DNA from: Galbula dea
Taxonomy: Eukaryota; Chordata; Aves; Piciformes; Galbulidae
Direction of reading: 5' to 3'
NCBI GenBank assembly: GCA_013399015.1
Contig: VWZX01006239.1
Location: 438,157 to 502,156, forward strand
Length of the DNA stretch: 64,000 bases
The position numbers and the translations under genes were made by a program. A model generated the notes under the pieces. The model was not told the origin of the DNA. It did not search any database and saw only the letters and a list, made by a program, of their open reading frames with translations. This document shows, piece after piece, positions 50,230-62,358 of this stretch. Numbering within the stretch: position 1 is the first letter of the stretch; each line of letters begins with the position of its first letter.

Positions 50230-50795
50230 CTAAAGGAACAGGAGAAGCTGCTGCAGCTTCCTTGCTGTGGAACATGTGTGTGGAGAGGGGGATTCTCTAG
50301 GAAGAAACCACAAGCTCTGGTGGCTCCCTCTTGCTGCCTGTAAGCAGTACCAAAGGATGTCACTGCATGGAGAACGCAGCTCAATTTTACCTTGCTGGAA
50401 GAATACCTTTTTGAGGAATAACTTGGTAATAATTCAGAACACACCTCACCCTACTGAGCTGCTTTGTCTCATTCCTCACTGCTGAGTTTTGTTTTCCCTA
50501 CTGTTTCACACGGTCTCTATGTGACACTTAGACAGGCAAAAGTGAGGTATAGCTCGCAAAGAGTTTCCAGAGCAAGAGTAATGGGGGAGAGGAGTTTGTT
50601 TCCTGGAGATTAGTTTATAGTTGCTGTGACTCAAAAGTGATAAGATCAGCTTATAAGCATGTAACAGATCATGATTTCTGGTTGGGTTTTGGTTTGATTT
50701 TATTTTTTCTTTTTAAATAAAGGTCTCTTCTTGCCCCAGAGTGTTATTTTATGGCTTGCATTTGTTCCTAGAGAAGCCAGAATGGTATTGCAGCC

Positions 50796-51225
50796 TGTTA
50801 TGGTTTGGGTTGGAACAGAGTTGATTCTGTTCAGTGACTTTGTATTCTAGAAGGTATTTCATCCCATGTGCATGATGTTCGGTGTCAGCTTCCCCCCTCC
50901 CCCACTCTGCCAGAGATACTTGCTAACTTGAACTGCCCCTTTAAGAAACCTGAAATTCCTGAATCTTAAGTAGGGACCCTGGGTGAAGGGCTGGGATTTA
51001 GAGTGTGTTGGGACCTGTGCCGTGCTGAATTCGGTCTGTGCGGGGAACTTGGTCGGTACTGCTGTGCTGGGGGCTAGCTGGGACACACGTGAAGCTGCTA
51101 CCGGGGACTGCTTGAACTGAAGGGGAACTGCGTGCTTGTGCTGTGGGATCCGTGCTGGGCTAGCTGGTATACACGTGGAGCGAATACCGGGATGGAGAGA
51201 AACTGGGAGCTGGCACACCATAACA
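50796..51225 (+). mobile_element. Solo LTR of an endogenous retrovirus, 430 bp
   Basis: Termini TGTTATGG and CCATAACA are perfect 8-bp inverted repeats, flanked by an exact 5-bp target duplication CAGCC (50791-50795 and 51226-51230). The start, TGTTATGGTTTGGGTTGGAA, parallels the beginning of the LTR at 16908-17654 (TGTCCTGGTTTGGG on its own strand), which suggests a related ERVL-like family. The body differs and is shorter. It holds an internal near-duplicate (51064-51105 and 51152-51191). Orientation is taken from that shared start. No TATA box or poly-A signal stands out, and there is no internal retroviral DNA beside it, so it is a solo LTR. Confidence 0.88.
51064..51191. repeat. Internal duplication inside the 50.8-kb solo LTR
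   Basis: Two about 40-bp copies, 88 bp apart, share gtgctggg, ctagctgg, acacgtg and taccggg. The LTR has grown by internal duplication. Confidence 0.7.
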
Positions 51226-52908
51226 CAGCCAAGAGCTGAAGGGTTAGATTTTACAAGATGAGCCTTCATAATCTGTGTATTGCCTTGTCTTGGTCACACA
51301 GCTCACTGTGGTGGTGCTACCAAAGTACTCCTATATATACTGTATATATGCTTCAGAGAAAGTCTGCACATGAATGTCTCAGGTCACTGGATAGACTTTT
51401 GCTTTCTACCTCAACAAAAAAGACTTGCATTCAGAGGCAAGGATGTACTCACAAGCTATATAGGACCAATAGCCAGGTACTCTCAAATCCAGGCTAGGGC
51501 CTCTTCTTCCTCAGTGTCACTTCATTTAAGGCTGTTTATATGAAGTAGGTTGGTTAAAGGTCCATGTGTCATCCTGAAAGGAGGACTTATAGACTGGGAA
51601 AATATTTGGTGAAATTAGTGCAGAGCTCTGTTTCAGTGGGATGACTTTCAGGCTGAGAGACTTGTCACCACCAAATTTTGCCAGTACTTCTGCATTAGTT
51701 AAGGGTGAGAAAATAAGCACAGCACTGCCACATATTTATGCCAGGCTGTTATAAACAACCATTGCAATTCTTTTTCTGACAATGTATGTAGTATATGAGG
51801 AAGGCAGTTTGGGGGTGCTAGCATAAGGGGCCTCTCAGCAGAGGCTGTTTCTAGTGCAGCCAGAGGATGAACAAAATGATCAAAAGAGTTTTGGAGAAAG
51901 CCATTAAAAAAAGATAAAAGGTGGATATCTGTTGCTGAAATAAATTATTTATGTGCAAAATGTCCACTTCTGGTGAATATTTGATTTGGAGCATGAAGCA
52001 GGTGAGAGAGAATGGCTGAAAAGGAAAAGCACAACATATAAAAGAATCTAAATGTTCTTAAAACATTTTTGGTTTTTGGTGGGCTTTTTTGTTTGGGTTT
52101 TATTTATTAAAAATTTCCCTGGTATGGTCTGTGGTTGAGTAGCACTGTGAGAATTAGGATTAGTTACATGATACATATAGTAAATGATGTTTATGGAATC
52201 ATCTAAAAGCAACTTCAAATTTAGAGCAATATGTAGGGGTTTTTATGACTACCTTTTTCCTTTGGACATAATAAAGCATTCAGAAATGCATAATGGTTCC
52301 AGTTTAAGAGTCACTCAGTGGATGAAAGTGGAAGTATTTACACTAAAACTGTTGATGCTTAGGAGGAGCAACCTGTTCTGATGCAAGTCTGAATGTGCTC
52401 TCTAGCTGGTGGAGTGCAAAGCTCAATGTTCTCTTCTACTTGCAGCCCACCCAGATTATGTGAGAAATGTTTGAGCACCTTACTATATATAGTCAAGATT
52501 TTCTCTCCTGAGAGGTCAGTGGGAGGTGCTGAAACCAAGATGGGGGAGGAAATTAACCATGTAGGAGTGAACTGGTGCATCCTGAAGCTGGGAGGCACTG
52601 GGAAGAGACAGGTCAGCTTCAGCCACCACATTCAGCAAACATGTCAGTGGGAGTGCAAGGCAAAGAGGTGGTGCAAATATAAGTGTTGCTAATACTTGTG
52701 TGGAGGTGGAGTGTGGTGCCTGCTTTGAATGAGAAGCTTGAGCTGTACTAATGAAGCTGCAGGGGAAAGGTGGGACTGAAAGATATGAGTTAGAGGAAAT
52801 TGTGAATATGCTTGCAGCTCCCCTTTGTGAGCTGGCAGAGTGTGTGCTGGGACAATCTCCAAATGGGCTGTTCAGGAATGACATAGAAAGAGTCATACAT
52901 TCCAGTAG

Positions 52909-52928
52909 CCATATGTGGCTACATATGG
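52909..52928. repeat. Inverted repeat with alternative hairpin
   Basis: CCATATGT-GGCT-ACATATGG is a perfect 8-bp stem with 4-nt loop. The overlapping GTAGCCA...TGGCTAC gives a competing stem. Confidence 0.75.
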
Positions 52929-53462
52929 AAGGAAAGTTGCCGTGGCTGAAAGCATTGTCGTGGCTGGGTTAATTTGTTACTTGTCATAGGTGTTATTGTT
53001 ACAATCTAGGTAGCTGACCAGACAATATTAAGTCAACTCTGAGAGCTTTCCTTCTCTGAAGATGAAGTCTAGTAATGGAGAAGGACACAAAATTCAAATG
53101 GATGTTTTTGATCTCCTAGCTTGAAGGGCTGAGTGCTTCGCAAATAGGCACGAAGAGGGAGTCATCTCTCAGCCTTGGAGCAACAGAAACAAATGATGCC
53201 TCTACTTTGGGGAGAAATGAGTTGTGTGTTAATATTTTTTAATTAAATATTTTAAAGACATTAAACAGAGAACATGCAGGGGAAAACTAACACTGCTTTG
53301 AAGGGGACCTGCCATTTTTTCTCCCTGTAGATGATGTTGAGTTTGATGGCTAACCATGACCACTGAACAAGGATTAAAGCAACTTCTACATAAGTTAGTA
53401 TGTGCTTTTCAAAAATAAATTATTTTTCCCAGGTAGATGAGAATCCTTCTGTGAGGAAGGAA

Positions 53463-53560
53463 TGTGCATTATCTTAATTTTACAATGGGAAAAAGCTTAG
53501 GGTCATAGAAGAAAAGCTAAAGGAGGAATTTGACATAGGTTTTTAGATGAAAAATCTTTC
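53463..53560 (+). repeat. MIR/CORE-SINE-like relic
   Basis: gcattatcttaattttacaa followed by tgggaaaaagcttaggg and tcatag resembles MIR cattatctccattttacagatgaggaaactgagg. Diverged. Confidence 0.35.
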
Positions 53561-56390
53561 TTTGCTGGTTTCTCTTAGTATTCAAGGAACACTTGTTAGT
53601 TTATAAATGAACCAGGGTCCACTGGGTTGGGTAATACTTCCAGCTAAAGGAATCTTTAGCAACTGTAGGATGTCAAACAGGCAAAATTTAAGTATCATTT
53701 CAGGAAAAAATGGCTAATATATTCTTCGAGTAAATTTTTCTTTCAAGCCCAATGAATGAAAAAGGAGTTGATGTATTGGACAAAATGCTATGTTTTAGAA
53801 CCAGAAAAGAAAAAAGGAAAAGTGGCATGAAAAAGAGGAACTATTTTATAAGGCTGCAACTTGCATTCTTTATTTGGCATCTATTTCATTACCTCCTATT
53901 TCCTGACAATAGCGTAATGTCCTCTCTTTTCCTGTTACCAAACACTTACAGAACATGGCTATGCCTGTTGGCAATCATGAACAATTTGACATTCTCAGCT
54001 TTCTTTTATATGACTTGACATCATTTCATTTTCAGAACACCACCACTACCAGCAGCAGAATACATCTCCCCCTCCCCATTGCTGCATTACATGCTGAAGA
54101 ACAGTAGATGTTGCCTGCAACAAACTTCAAGGCTATGGATCTATTTGTGTGTGCTTGGAGTGAGCTACTGTCCTTGGGCATTACCCTTTTGGAAGTCAGA
54201 GGGTGTATTTGGTGTTTCTGGGAACATGGGACAACCTGCACATTTCCAGGCATTACAAGGAAGAAACCTTATTCCAATCTTTTCCTAGGGTGAGTTTTAA
54301 AAAGCAGATTTAGACAAGGTTAGGTCTTCTGCAATTGCTGTGGGTGTCTCTCAGTGTTTCAAGGGTAGTCCGAAGAGGTTCTTTATGTGAGACCAAGAAA
54401 CATGTTCCCTAGCTCATGTTAGGCACTTCTGAGGTCAAAGGCAGGACCTCAATCTATCTCTTCTCTATCTTTTTTATGACTGTCACCAAGCAGATGCATA
54501 GTATCTTATCCTCTCCTCTCAACTTTGCATCTTCTTTGACATAACAGGGAAAATACAAAATTTTTGTAAGTAATGATCAGTGACTTCTTTACAATAATTG
54601 GTGAGCTTGGTTCAATGCAGGTCTATAGTGAACATAAATATTTTCTAACTGTTGAAAGTTTTCTGAGCTTAGTGATGCATTTTCTTGTCGGGTTCAACAG
54701 TTCATTCTGTAGGGACTCCAGTGCAGGCCACAAAGTGTTTTGATTTCCTTTGTCACTTTTACTCCTGCTTTACGTCTGGGCACTTTTCTTTCCACTTTTC
54801 ATCATTTTTTCCACAAGTAGTGGATTGGATTGTCACACATATGTTCTTTGCTGCTACCCATTTGCTCTGCTAGCAGGACTTCTTTTCTTGTCTTGCCTGA
54901 AATTTTATTATAAATTAGCTATTAGGGTTTGTTTTGCAACCTCTTGATCAGTAAGGATGAGCTTGTTAGCAGGGGTTTCTGTAGAGGAAGGCTTGTTTCT
55001 TGTATGACTCTTCATTTTAAAAGTAGTCTTTCTATTGTCTTTCACAATGCTGGGTGACAATTTCCCAGGTGCAAAACTTGACACTTGTTTTATTCCACAG
55101 ATGATATCATATTACAGTATCACATTACCTATCAGTTCAACCAGCAAAACTCTCTTTAACATGCTTTAGATGTGTCCGCTTTTCTTTATTAAAGACCATC
55201 TTGGATATAAAAGTTATAAAGAAACAATTTTTCTGCCTTGCAATTGTAAGGTTTGTAGGATGCTTCTCATAATCTTGCTGCATATCAAATCTGCAGTGTT
55301 TCAAGGCATGGGCCTTACCTGAGGAAGATTAAGGTCATGATAGTAAGAGTAAAAGAAATGGCTCTCTAAGAGTACGTCCAGCCTTTGCAGCCAAGGCAGC
55401 TTTCATGCATGAATCCTCCGTTGGTTCTTAATGCAGCAAGTGGGTGTGAGTTTGGGGTGCTCTGGTCTAAGAATAGAGACTGAAAAACAAGAAATTCCTC
55501 TTCATCAGTTTTCTGTCTCATCTGGAACATCTAGTGCTTCAGAGAGGGGAAAATACTATGGCAGTAATGGGGTGGAAGAGGAGGGCTCTAGCTACCTACA
55601 CTTTGCCCCATAAAAGTACATCAGCTGAGTGCAATGATGGGGACACAGGAGATCTGAATAAAAGAACCTCTCTTGTCCCTTTTGAACTGTGTAAGCATGG
55701 ATCTTTGGCTAGAGCACTTATTGTATTGAACAGTGAGCAGCTGCTGCTGCTATGCAATTGAGAACTGGAGTCTATTTAGAGAAATGATTGCTTTAGTTTT
55801 CAAGATGCTCCTGGGAATAAGATCTAAATTTCTCATTATAGTCTTAACTGGCAAAATACAGTATGTTCTAAACTATAATTAAAAATCCTTAAATTAAAAA
55901 TTCTTAAAGAAGACAAGTTAGTCTTCCAAGTTTGTAATGGAGAAAAATGCAGGAACAAACAATCCTCTTGTAAAGGGGAGAATACTAATTGTGTCCTGTT
56001 CCCTCATCGGAGTGAGAAATGAAAGACCCGCGCTAGCCCTCAGAGCTTGGGACTGTTTTTCACCTCAAGTATTTTTCTTTGAAAAGAAAAAATAAAAAGC
56101 CAAAAACAAAGAGAAAGAATCTGGATACTTTTGTTTTTCCAGCCCTTCCCACAGGATATGATGTAGAGTGCTTTCTTGTTTAAATTTATTCCAGTTTAAC
56201 AAATGCATTTGTGTAATTCTTTTTTAAATTGTCCTTTCTTAAATTGCTTTTAAGGTGTAGTACTTTTTAAATGCACATGAAGTTCTAAGTAACTTTTAGC
56301 AGGGTAGGTAACTAACATATTTCTTGTGTTTTGATGTTAAATGCACTTATTCCTTTCTCATGCCTATTATCTTCATGATAACTTTTTCAG

Positions 56391-56427
56391 AATGGCAGAA
56401 CTGACACTGCACAGTGGAGAAACACAG
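56391..56427 (+). other. Exon-like 37-nt segment with ATG
   Basis: Acceptor cttcatgataactttttcag, then A-ATG GCA GAA CTG ... CAG, then donor GTAAGG. It could be a small first coding exon (MAELTLHSGETQ) or an untranslated exon. No continuation was found. Confidence 0.2.
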
Positions 56428-58194
56428 GTAAGGCCCTAAACACAAAAAAAAATATTTATAAAAATATCATCTTAGAGTTACTTCCTAAATATTATCTAGT
56501 ACTGGGAATCAGGACATTGGTTAAGAGGTTGCTAATTCTGAGAATTCATCTCTTGTATTTTATAGTTACGAATTTCTTCCCTTTTCTCCTTCTTCACAAT
56601 GAAGATTGTAACACTTGCAATCTCCCTTTTAAATGGGGCAGCAGGATTAATAATCTCTCTAAGGCAGTTCAGCTGAAAACCAGATTTTTCTTACATGGCA
56701 CACAAGTTCTGACTTACATATGCTATCATTTCTACATTAAATAAAAATAGATGGCTTAGGATTTTAGGGCTTCATCTCCTACCTTTTTGTTTTCTTTCCA
56801 TCCCCCTCCCCCATTCCTACAAGCCCAGATGGGTAAAGGCTGAGACCTGCAGGATTAAACCATCAGCAATGAAAGACTTATTTCCAGAGTTTTAATTTTG
56901 TTTGTACAGCTGACCTTTTAACAGTCTTTATATTTTTAAATTAAAATCCTGCCATGACTTCCCAACAATCCTAACTTACATTGAGTGTTCACCTGACTTT
57001 TACCAGAAGCATGGCTCACTCACAGGTCTCACAGTTCTTAGCCAAAATGAAACTTTGTGAGTGATTTAAAAATAAAACAAACCCCCACAACAGTGTTTTG
57101 CTAAGTGAGATAATAAATGTTCAACCCTTATCTGTTCATCCACTGGCTGATGCCATGCAAAGATGTGAATATCAAGGGAGAGTGCCAACTTGGCGTCTGC
57201 CTCAGTAAGCACAATTGTTCCCTTTGCTGTTTATCAGACAAGAGTAGCAAGAACCATTCTACCATCTTCCTCTATGTGGTGAGCCTCCTGATATGCTGCC
57301 AGATGAACTCTGGTGCTGGCAGGGACCTTTGGGGGCTCTTGTACCATAGAGGTTAACTGTGGAGAAAGCACTAACATCTGCTGTCTGAATTCAAACATTG
57401 CTCTGAGATTCCTTTAAGTACAAGGGGACTAATCCTGCAACCTTGTTTCAAACAAGCCACATCTTTTGAAGACAAGAAAAGTGCAGATACTATCCAAGTA
57501 GAGTAGGTAAGGTAAATATACACTTTACTAATGGTACTAGAAAAATAGCATCCTCTACAACATATCCTGTTCTTGTGACACTGTCTCAACAATGGCCAGT
57601 CCTCTTTAATAATACAGCATCAGAGTTGAGTGTCAGTGAAGCTGAAGAGTTGTTGTTCATCTGTGTTGTATCACAAAACATAATTAAGTTACTGGAAAAA
57701 AGAAAGGAAAATATAGAGACTAATTGATAGCACATTTTTATGGGCCATATCATTTTTGATCTGTCTTCATGTCTTACCTGGTTTCCACCAATGCACACAG
57801 ATGAGACAGACGGCCCACAGCCTCTTCTAAATATTGCTAGGGAAGCACTTCCTTCTGTGGGTGAAATTTGTCTTCTCAATGACTGAGCAAGCCCAAGACT
57901 AGGTAGGACAGACAAGGCAGAAAGTGGTTTGGAGGCCAGATCTGTTTCCCATTGTAGCAGTAACCAGGTCTGTTTTGCCTGAAAGAGCTGAGAAGGAAAA
58001 ATTTGCAGGCAGTTATGGAGAGTTTGTCCTGAATAAGAAAATTGAAAGGAAGAGGGTCTTAAACTAGTGATAGGGAGGTAACCTAACCTTTTGGGTTAGA
58101 CTGGAAATCCTTTAGTTTACCACATGTTAAACCTGGTCTGTAATTTTTTATTATTCCTCTCCCAATTTTTCATCTCTCAAACTGTTAAAGCATA

Positions 58195-58503
58195 TTGCAG
58201 GGGTGCCAGCAGGCCTTCTTTTTAGCAAAGCCTGCTGCAAGAGGACAAGGGATGATGGTTTTAAAATAAAGAAGGGGAGATTTAGACTGGATATAAGGAG
58301 AAAATTTTTCACAGTGGTGAAACTTTGGAACTGGTTGCTTAGAGAAGTAGTAGGTGCCCCATCCCTGGAAACATTCAAGCTCAAGTTGGAAAGGGTTCTG
58401 AGCAACCTGATCTAGTTAAAGGTGTCCCTGTTTGCTGCAGGGTGGTTGGAACTGATGAACTTTAAAGGTCCTTTCCAACTCTAACCATTCTATGATTCTC
58501 TAA
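58195..58503 (+). mobile_element. CR1 LINE, 0.3-kb 3' part
   Basis: Covers the end of ORF2 (FRLDIRRKFFTV, later LETFKLKLERVLSNLI then TAG), then the 3'UTR with ggtggttggaactgatgaac and ggtcctttccaactctaacc, and the tail attctatgattctctaatg. It has lost bases relative to the related blocks in other copies, so it is a moderately old insertion with an ATTCTATG-type tail. Confidence 0.92.
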
Positions 58504-58884
58504 TGGTGAGCTACATCAGCATCTAGTAGGTTTGGGCCCTTCTAATAAGACTTTAATGATTGGAAGCAGAGAGCAGGTGGAAACCACTTTCACCATAATC
58601 TTACTCAGGGTGCTGACTGCTTTGAGTGATGCTGATAGGGGACAGAAAGCTATAAATCCACACTGCACCTCACAACCCCAGGAGCAAAATTGCCTCAGTT
58701 TACCTGTGAGCTAAGGAAGACTCAGAAGCAGTTGATGTATAAGAACTAGTGTGAAAGCATTATTACTCTTATAAAATGTAATAGCAGTATTACATAAGCC
58801 CAATAACAATAGGACATCTCTAAATGGTTGCAAATTGCCTCTTTTGACAGCTGTGGTAGAAAATGGATCACTGGATGGTCATGA

Positions 58885-59500
58885 AATGAATATTTTTCCT
58901 AATCAGAATGGAGAGTTTTATTACCCTTATAATTACACATTTAGCAGGCACTTGTTAATTTTTTTTTAGCCTCTGAGTAATAAAATGGGCCTGTTTATTA
59001 AATAACATTTTAATTAGGAATCATTTTTAACATGTGCCAAGTACTTAATGTTTTCTCCTATGCAATTACTTAGATAAATGCTTATATTTCTGATAACTTC
59101 ATTGACACCATCAGCCAAACTAAGCCTTCCCTGGTATACAGCTCATATAAAATAACAGGCTCCAGATGCCTTAGCTTTACTCAAACTGCTAATTTTTAAC
59201 ATATTGCAAAGGAATATTGCTTATGTTACCAAACAGCTTTTACAGACTCCCACTAGATATTGTGTATTTACAGCTCATTTGAATTTAAATGTACTATTTT
59301 TGCTCAGCTAAATTTCTTATTGACTGCACTGGAAAGCTTACATTTAAACACTTTTGTATGAAATTTCACATTTTCATTACAATACACCTTATAGGCAATG
59401 TTGACAAATTGTTTTGCAAATGTCTACATATTATTTAGCCATGCATAAAACTTGTTTAAAACTTGCCTGTTGATGTAATGTTGAGTAAACATTATAAGTG
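58885..59500. promoter_or_regulatory. Candidate conserved non-coding element
   Basis: Some 600 bp of repeat-free AT-rich sequence packed with homeodomain-like cores (cttataattacacat, ttttaattaggaatc, gcaattactta) plus an E-box (CATGTG) and an NFI half-site-like TGCCAAG. This resembles deeply conserved developmental enhancers. It is inference from base pattern only. Confidence 0.3.
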
Positions 59501-61654
59501 TTGATCTCAAAATGAACTAGTCATGATCATTTTGATGGCATGGAAGGGTCTGTCTTTTTTCTCTTTCACAAAAGCTGTAGGGTTTTTTTGGTTTTCTCCT
59601 ATTTTTCAATAGGATCAGCATCATTAGAGTGCCTGCTCAAAAGGGATAGTGGCACAGTTTCTTCTCTTGTCCTGAGGATGAAACTCTTGCTCAGTTGAAG
59701 AACAGAGATGGTTGACTTTTCATTGGCACTGAACATGAGTAGATCAAACGCCCTGTGCTTGTTTGTGCAGGTAGAGCCCTAAGTGACCAGGTAGTGCACT
59801 TAGTTGTGGTATAGGTATAAGGCTGATGAAGTATGCATTCTGATAATAGCATGGCACCTACAGATTCATTGTACAGTGCCAGGTGATTTTAGTAAGCCTT
59901 TGCTCATTTATGCTCCCTAACAATTTTGCTCTCTATATACATAGTTTCCACACGCTTATCTGTTGCTTCCCTGACTCTTCCCTGCAGGCTTGAAGCTAAA
60001 AGTGGCCCTCATAGACAGCAGTACAAATTACCTTATGAGACTCAGTTTCACATATGGGATTGTATTCCAGTCCTTTGTAATTTTTAGGAGTTTCTGCCTC
60101 TTGTCCTAGATCTCTCTAGAGTACTAGCCATTCAAAAGTCAATGTAATTTCACCAGGACAATTTAGCCACTGTGAGACATCCCTATACAAGAGATACCAT
60201 GTGTTCCCTCCTTTTCCATTAAGATCTTTTCTTTGGGATTATTCTTCTATATGCTAGTTACAGTTTCTTAGAAAACACTGGACATATAAATCTTTGTTTA
60301 TAAGTTTAAATGCAATTTTGAAGGCAGATTGAAGTAGGCTGTAAATAAGAAGCACATTTGGTTCTGAAATGAGCATTTCCGTTAACTCACTGGAATAAAG
60401 GAAAGAGAAGATTATATTGTCCTTCCCTCTTTAAAATTTCTAGTGTTTTTCACCACATGACATTATCAGAAGTAAGAACATAAATCTGTGAAAGATCTAC
60501 ATTTTTTTTTATCTATGGATTTTGGAGGGCTCTAAAGAGAAGGCACATGTGTACCTCAAATTCTATACCTCAGTTACTGAGAGAACAGGACTTAAAAAAA
60601 AAGTATTCATGATCACTTCTCCAGGTAGCAAAGAGACTCTGGAAAATTTCTCTTCCTAAACATGTAAGAACCACGTGGATTTGACTGAGGACTGGTCTGT
60701 AGACCCAGCTGATGTCATCTGCTCATCAGATAAATGAAGCAATTTGTAAAAAAGGAGGGGTTTTCCTTAATTTTGTGTTACAGATCCTTTTTCCTGTGAC
60801 TTGCTTCTTCTCTGCTTTTACTAGTCAGTCTTGGGTGGTCAGTCTCATCATCCCATTTGACCTTGCCCAGGTCTTTTCTGCTTACAGTTTTATACCATAC
60901 CTGGTAGTAGAATCTCTGGACCCAATAAATTAATTACTTTTGATTCTCACAAAAGGTTAATCCTTTAATTTGCATCACTTATAAGTAAAGACTTGATTAC
61001 ATTGATATTTCTGTGTATCTCAAGCTGAAGGATGGTGGAGCTGCATGAACAGCTTTCATGTGGTCAGAAATGGGATTTGAGATCCATGTCTGGATCTTGG
61101 GCCTACTTTGGCCTCATTGGAAATTGTCTCCAAAACTAAGATGTTGTAGTGTTGAATTAAAATAATTCAGAATTTCCCTAGACTGATGACAGGAAGGGTT
61201 AGTATTATCTCTGTGTCATGCTGTCTAATTCCCAGGAGTAAGGAATACACCATCATGTTCTGACATCATCAGGCCTCTTTGGAGGCTTTCTAAATTGACT
61301 CAGTTGATTAATGAACCTTAGTTCTAGGGGAGAGCTGTAGCATCACCTGAGTGCAAAAGCCACAGATGACTTGGGCAGTGTTGCTAAACTTCTCAGAATG
61401 GGACCCACTTGCATCAGTGCATGAGGAGAGAAGCACCTCAGCTCTGCTCATGTTGACTAGCTTATGGTCCTTCTCTTAATCAGTCATATATGTGACTGTA
61501 GCCTGCTGGAAAACACAAGCTAGTACTTGATAGTCCCAGCACTGAAACATCCTTTGATAGTTTAGTTTTACTCTATGACATCTTCCTTTTTTTTCTGACA
61601 AAAGCTCCTTCTCTCACCCTGCTTCCTGCTCTCCCCTCACTAATTTTCATCTGA

Positions 61655-61700
61655 TAGTGTTAGTTACAGCTATAGGAGACCTGGGTTCAAGTTCCCTGTC
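61655..61700 (+). repeat. Possible MIR/tRNA-SINE 5' relic
   Basis: taggagacctgggttcaagt followed by tccctg matches the tRNA-derived box-B region at the start of MIR-type SINEs (gagacctgggttcaaatccc). Confidence 0.35.
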
Positions 61701-62327
61701 TGTCTACAAGAAACCACCCATATTTACAGTAAAAGACCACTGCCAGTAGATTGAACTGCTGAGGTATTGACCATTCAGGGTAATTCTGTCTCTCTCCTGT
61801 CTATTAAATCCTAACAGGTTTTTAGAAGTGGGGAGGAGGCTTGAAGCTAGGTCTTGTAGCTGAGTGCTTTTTGTGACCCTGCAGGAGTGCATGGCAGTTG
61901 CAGGGCTTCAACCAGCAGAGTGCACAAGTAAATCTGAGTTTGCTCAGGCAGAAGAGAGATGTCTATGTGGATGTACAATCTGTGCTCATGATCTAACTGC
62001 TGGCTTGTGGGGTAAAAGCAGGGTGCTGACTTCACTGAGGAAACACACAGGGCTGCCAGATTGAGGTGGCAGGTGAGTCTTGCTTTGAGACTCTGGATTG
62101 TTCTACCAAGACACCTAAGCACATAAGAGCAAGATGTATGTCGGTTTAAGATCTTTTGTGCATCAGCTTCCTTGACAGTTGGATCTGAGGCTTGGGCCCT
62201 GCCTGTATCTGAGCTGCTTCTTCCTCTCCAGAAAAGCCTCCTGATGTGAAGATTGCCTTATCATGACAACCTCAACTTGACTGAGTGTTTGGAAATGGTC
62301 TTTAGACAAGATAAGTTTCCTTTTAAC

Positions 62328-62358
62328 AAGAAAAAAAAAAAAGAAGAAGAAAGAAAAA
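62328..62358. repeat. A/G-rich simple repeat
   Basis: A run of A interspersed with AAG units. No adjacent retroposon body was recognised. Confidence 0.7.

Larger units (their letters stand above)
35717..50795. other. Long non-coding intergenic stretch
   Basis: 15 kb with no supported gene. It contains an AT-rich possible regulatory block (36060-36300), a (TA)n-rich run (38410-38460), a GC-richer patch (39590-39975), a 20-bp perfect tandem repeat (46367-46406), a 17-T run (46080-46096), a MIR-like relic (48990-49110), a (TTTG)n run (49810-49830) and isolated exon-like signals (44567-44654; minus 50103-50229). Confidence 0.5.
51231..58194. other. Non-coding intergenic stretch
   Basis: AT-rich. 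It contains overlapping hairpins (52909-52928), a MIR-like relic (53463-53560) and a small exon-like segment at 56391-56427. No supported gene. Confidence 0.5.

Noticed and set aside
52446..52514. Exon-like stretch (acceptor ttctcttctacttgcag, donor GTCAGT)
   Set aside because: Short, no partner exon, peptide not convincing. Shows how often such signals arise by chance.
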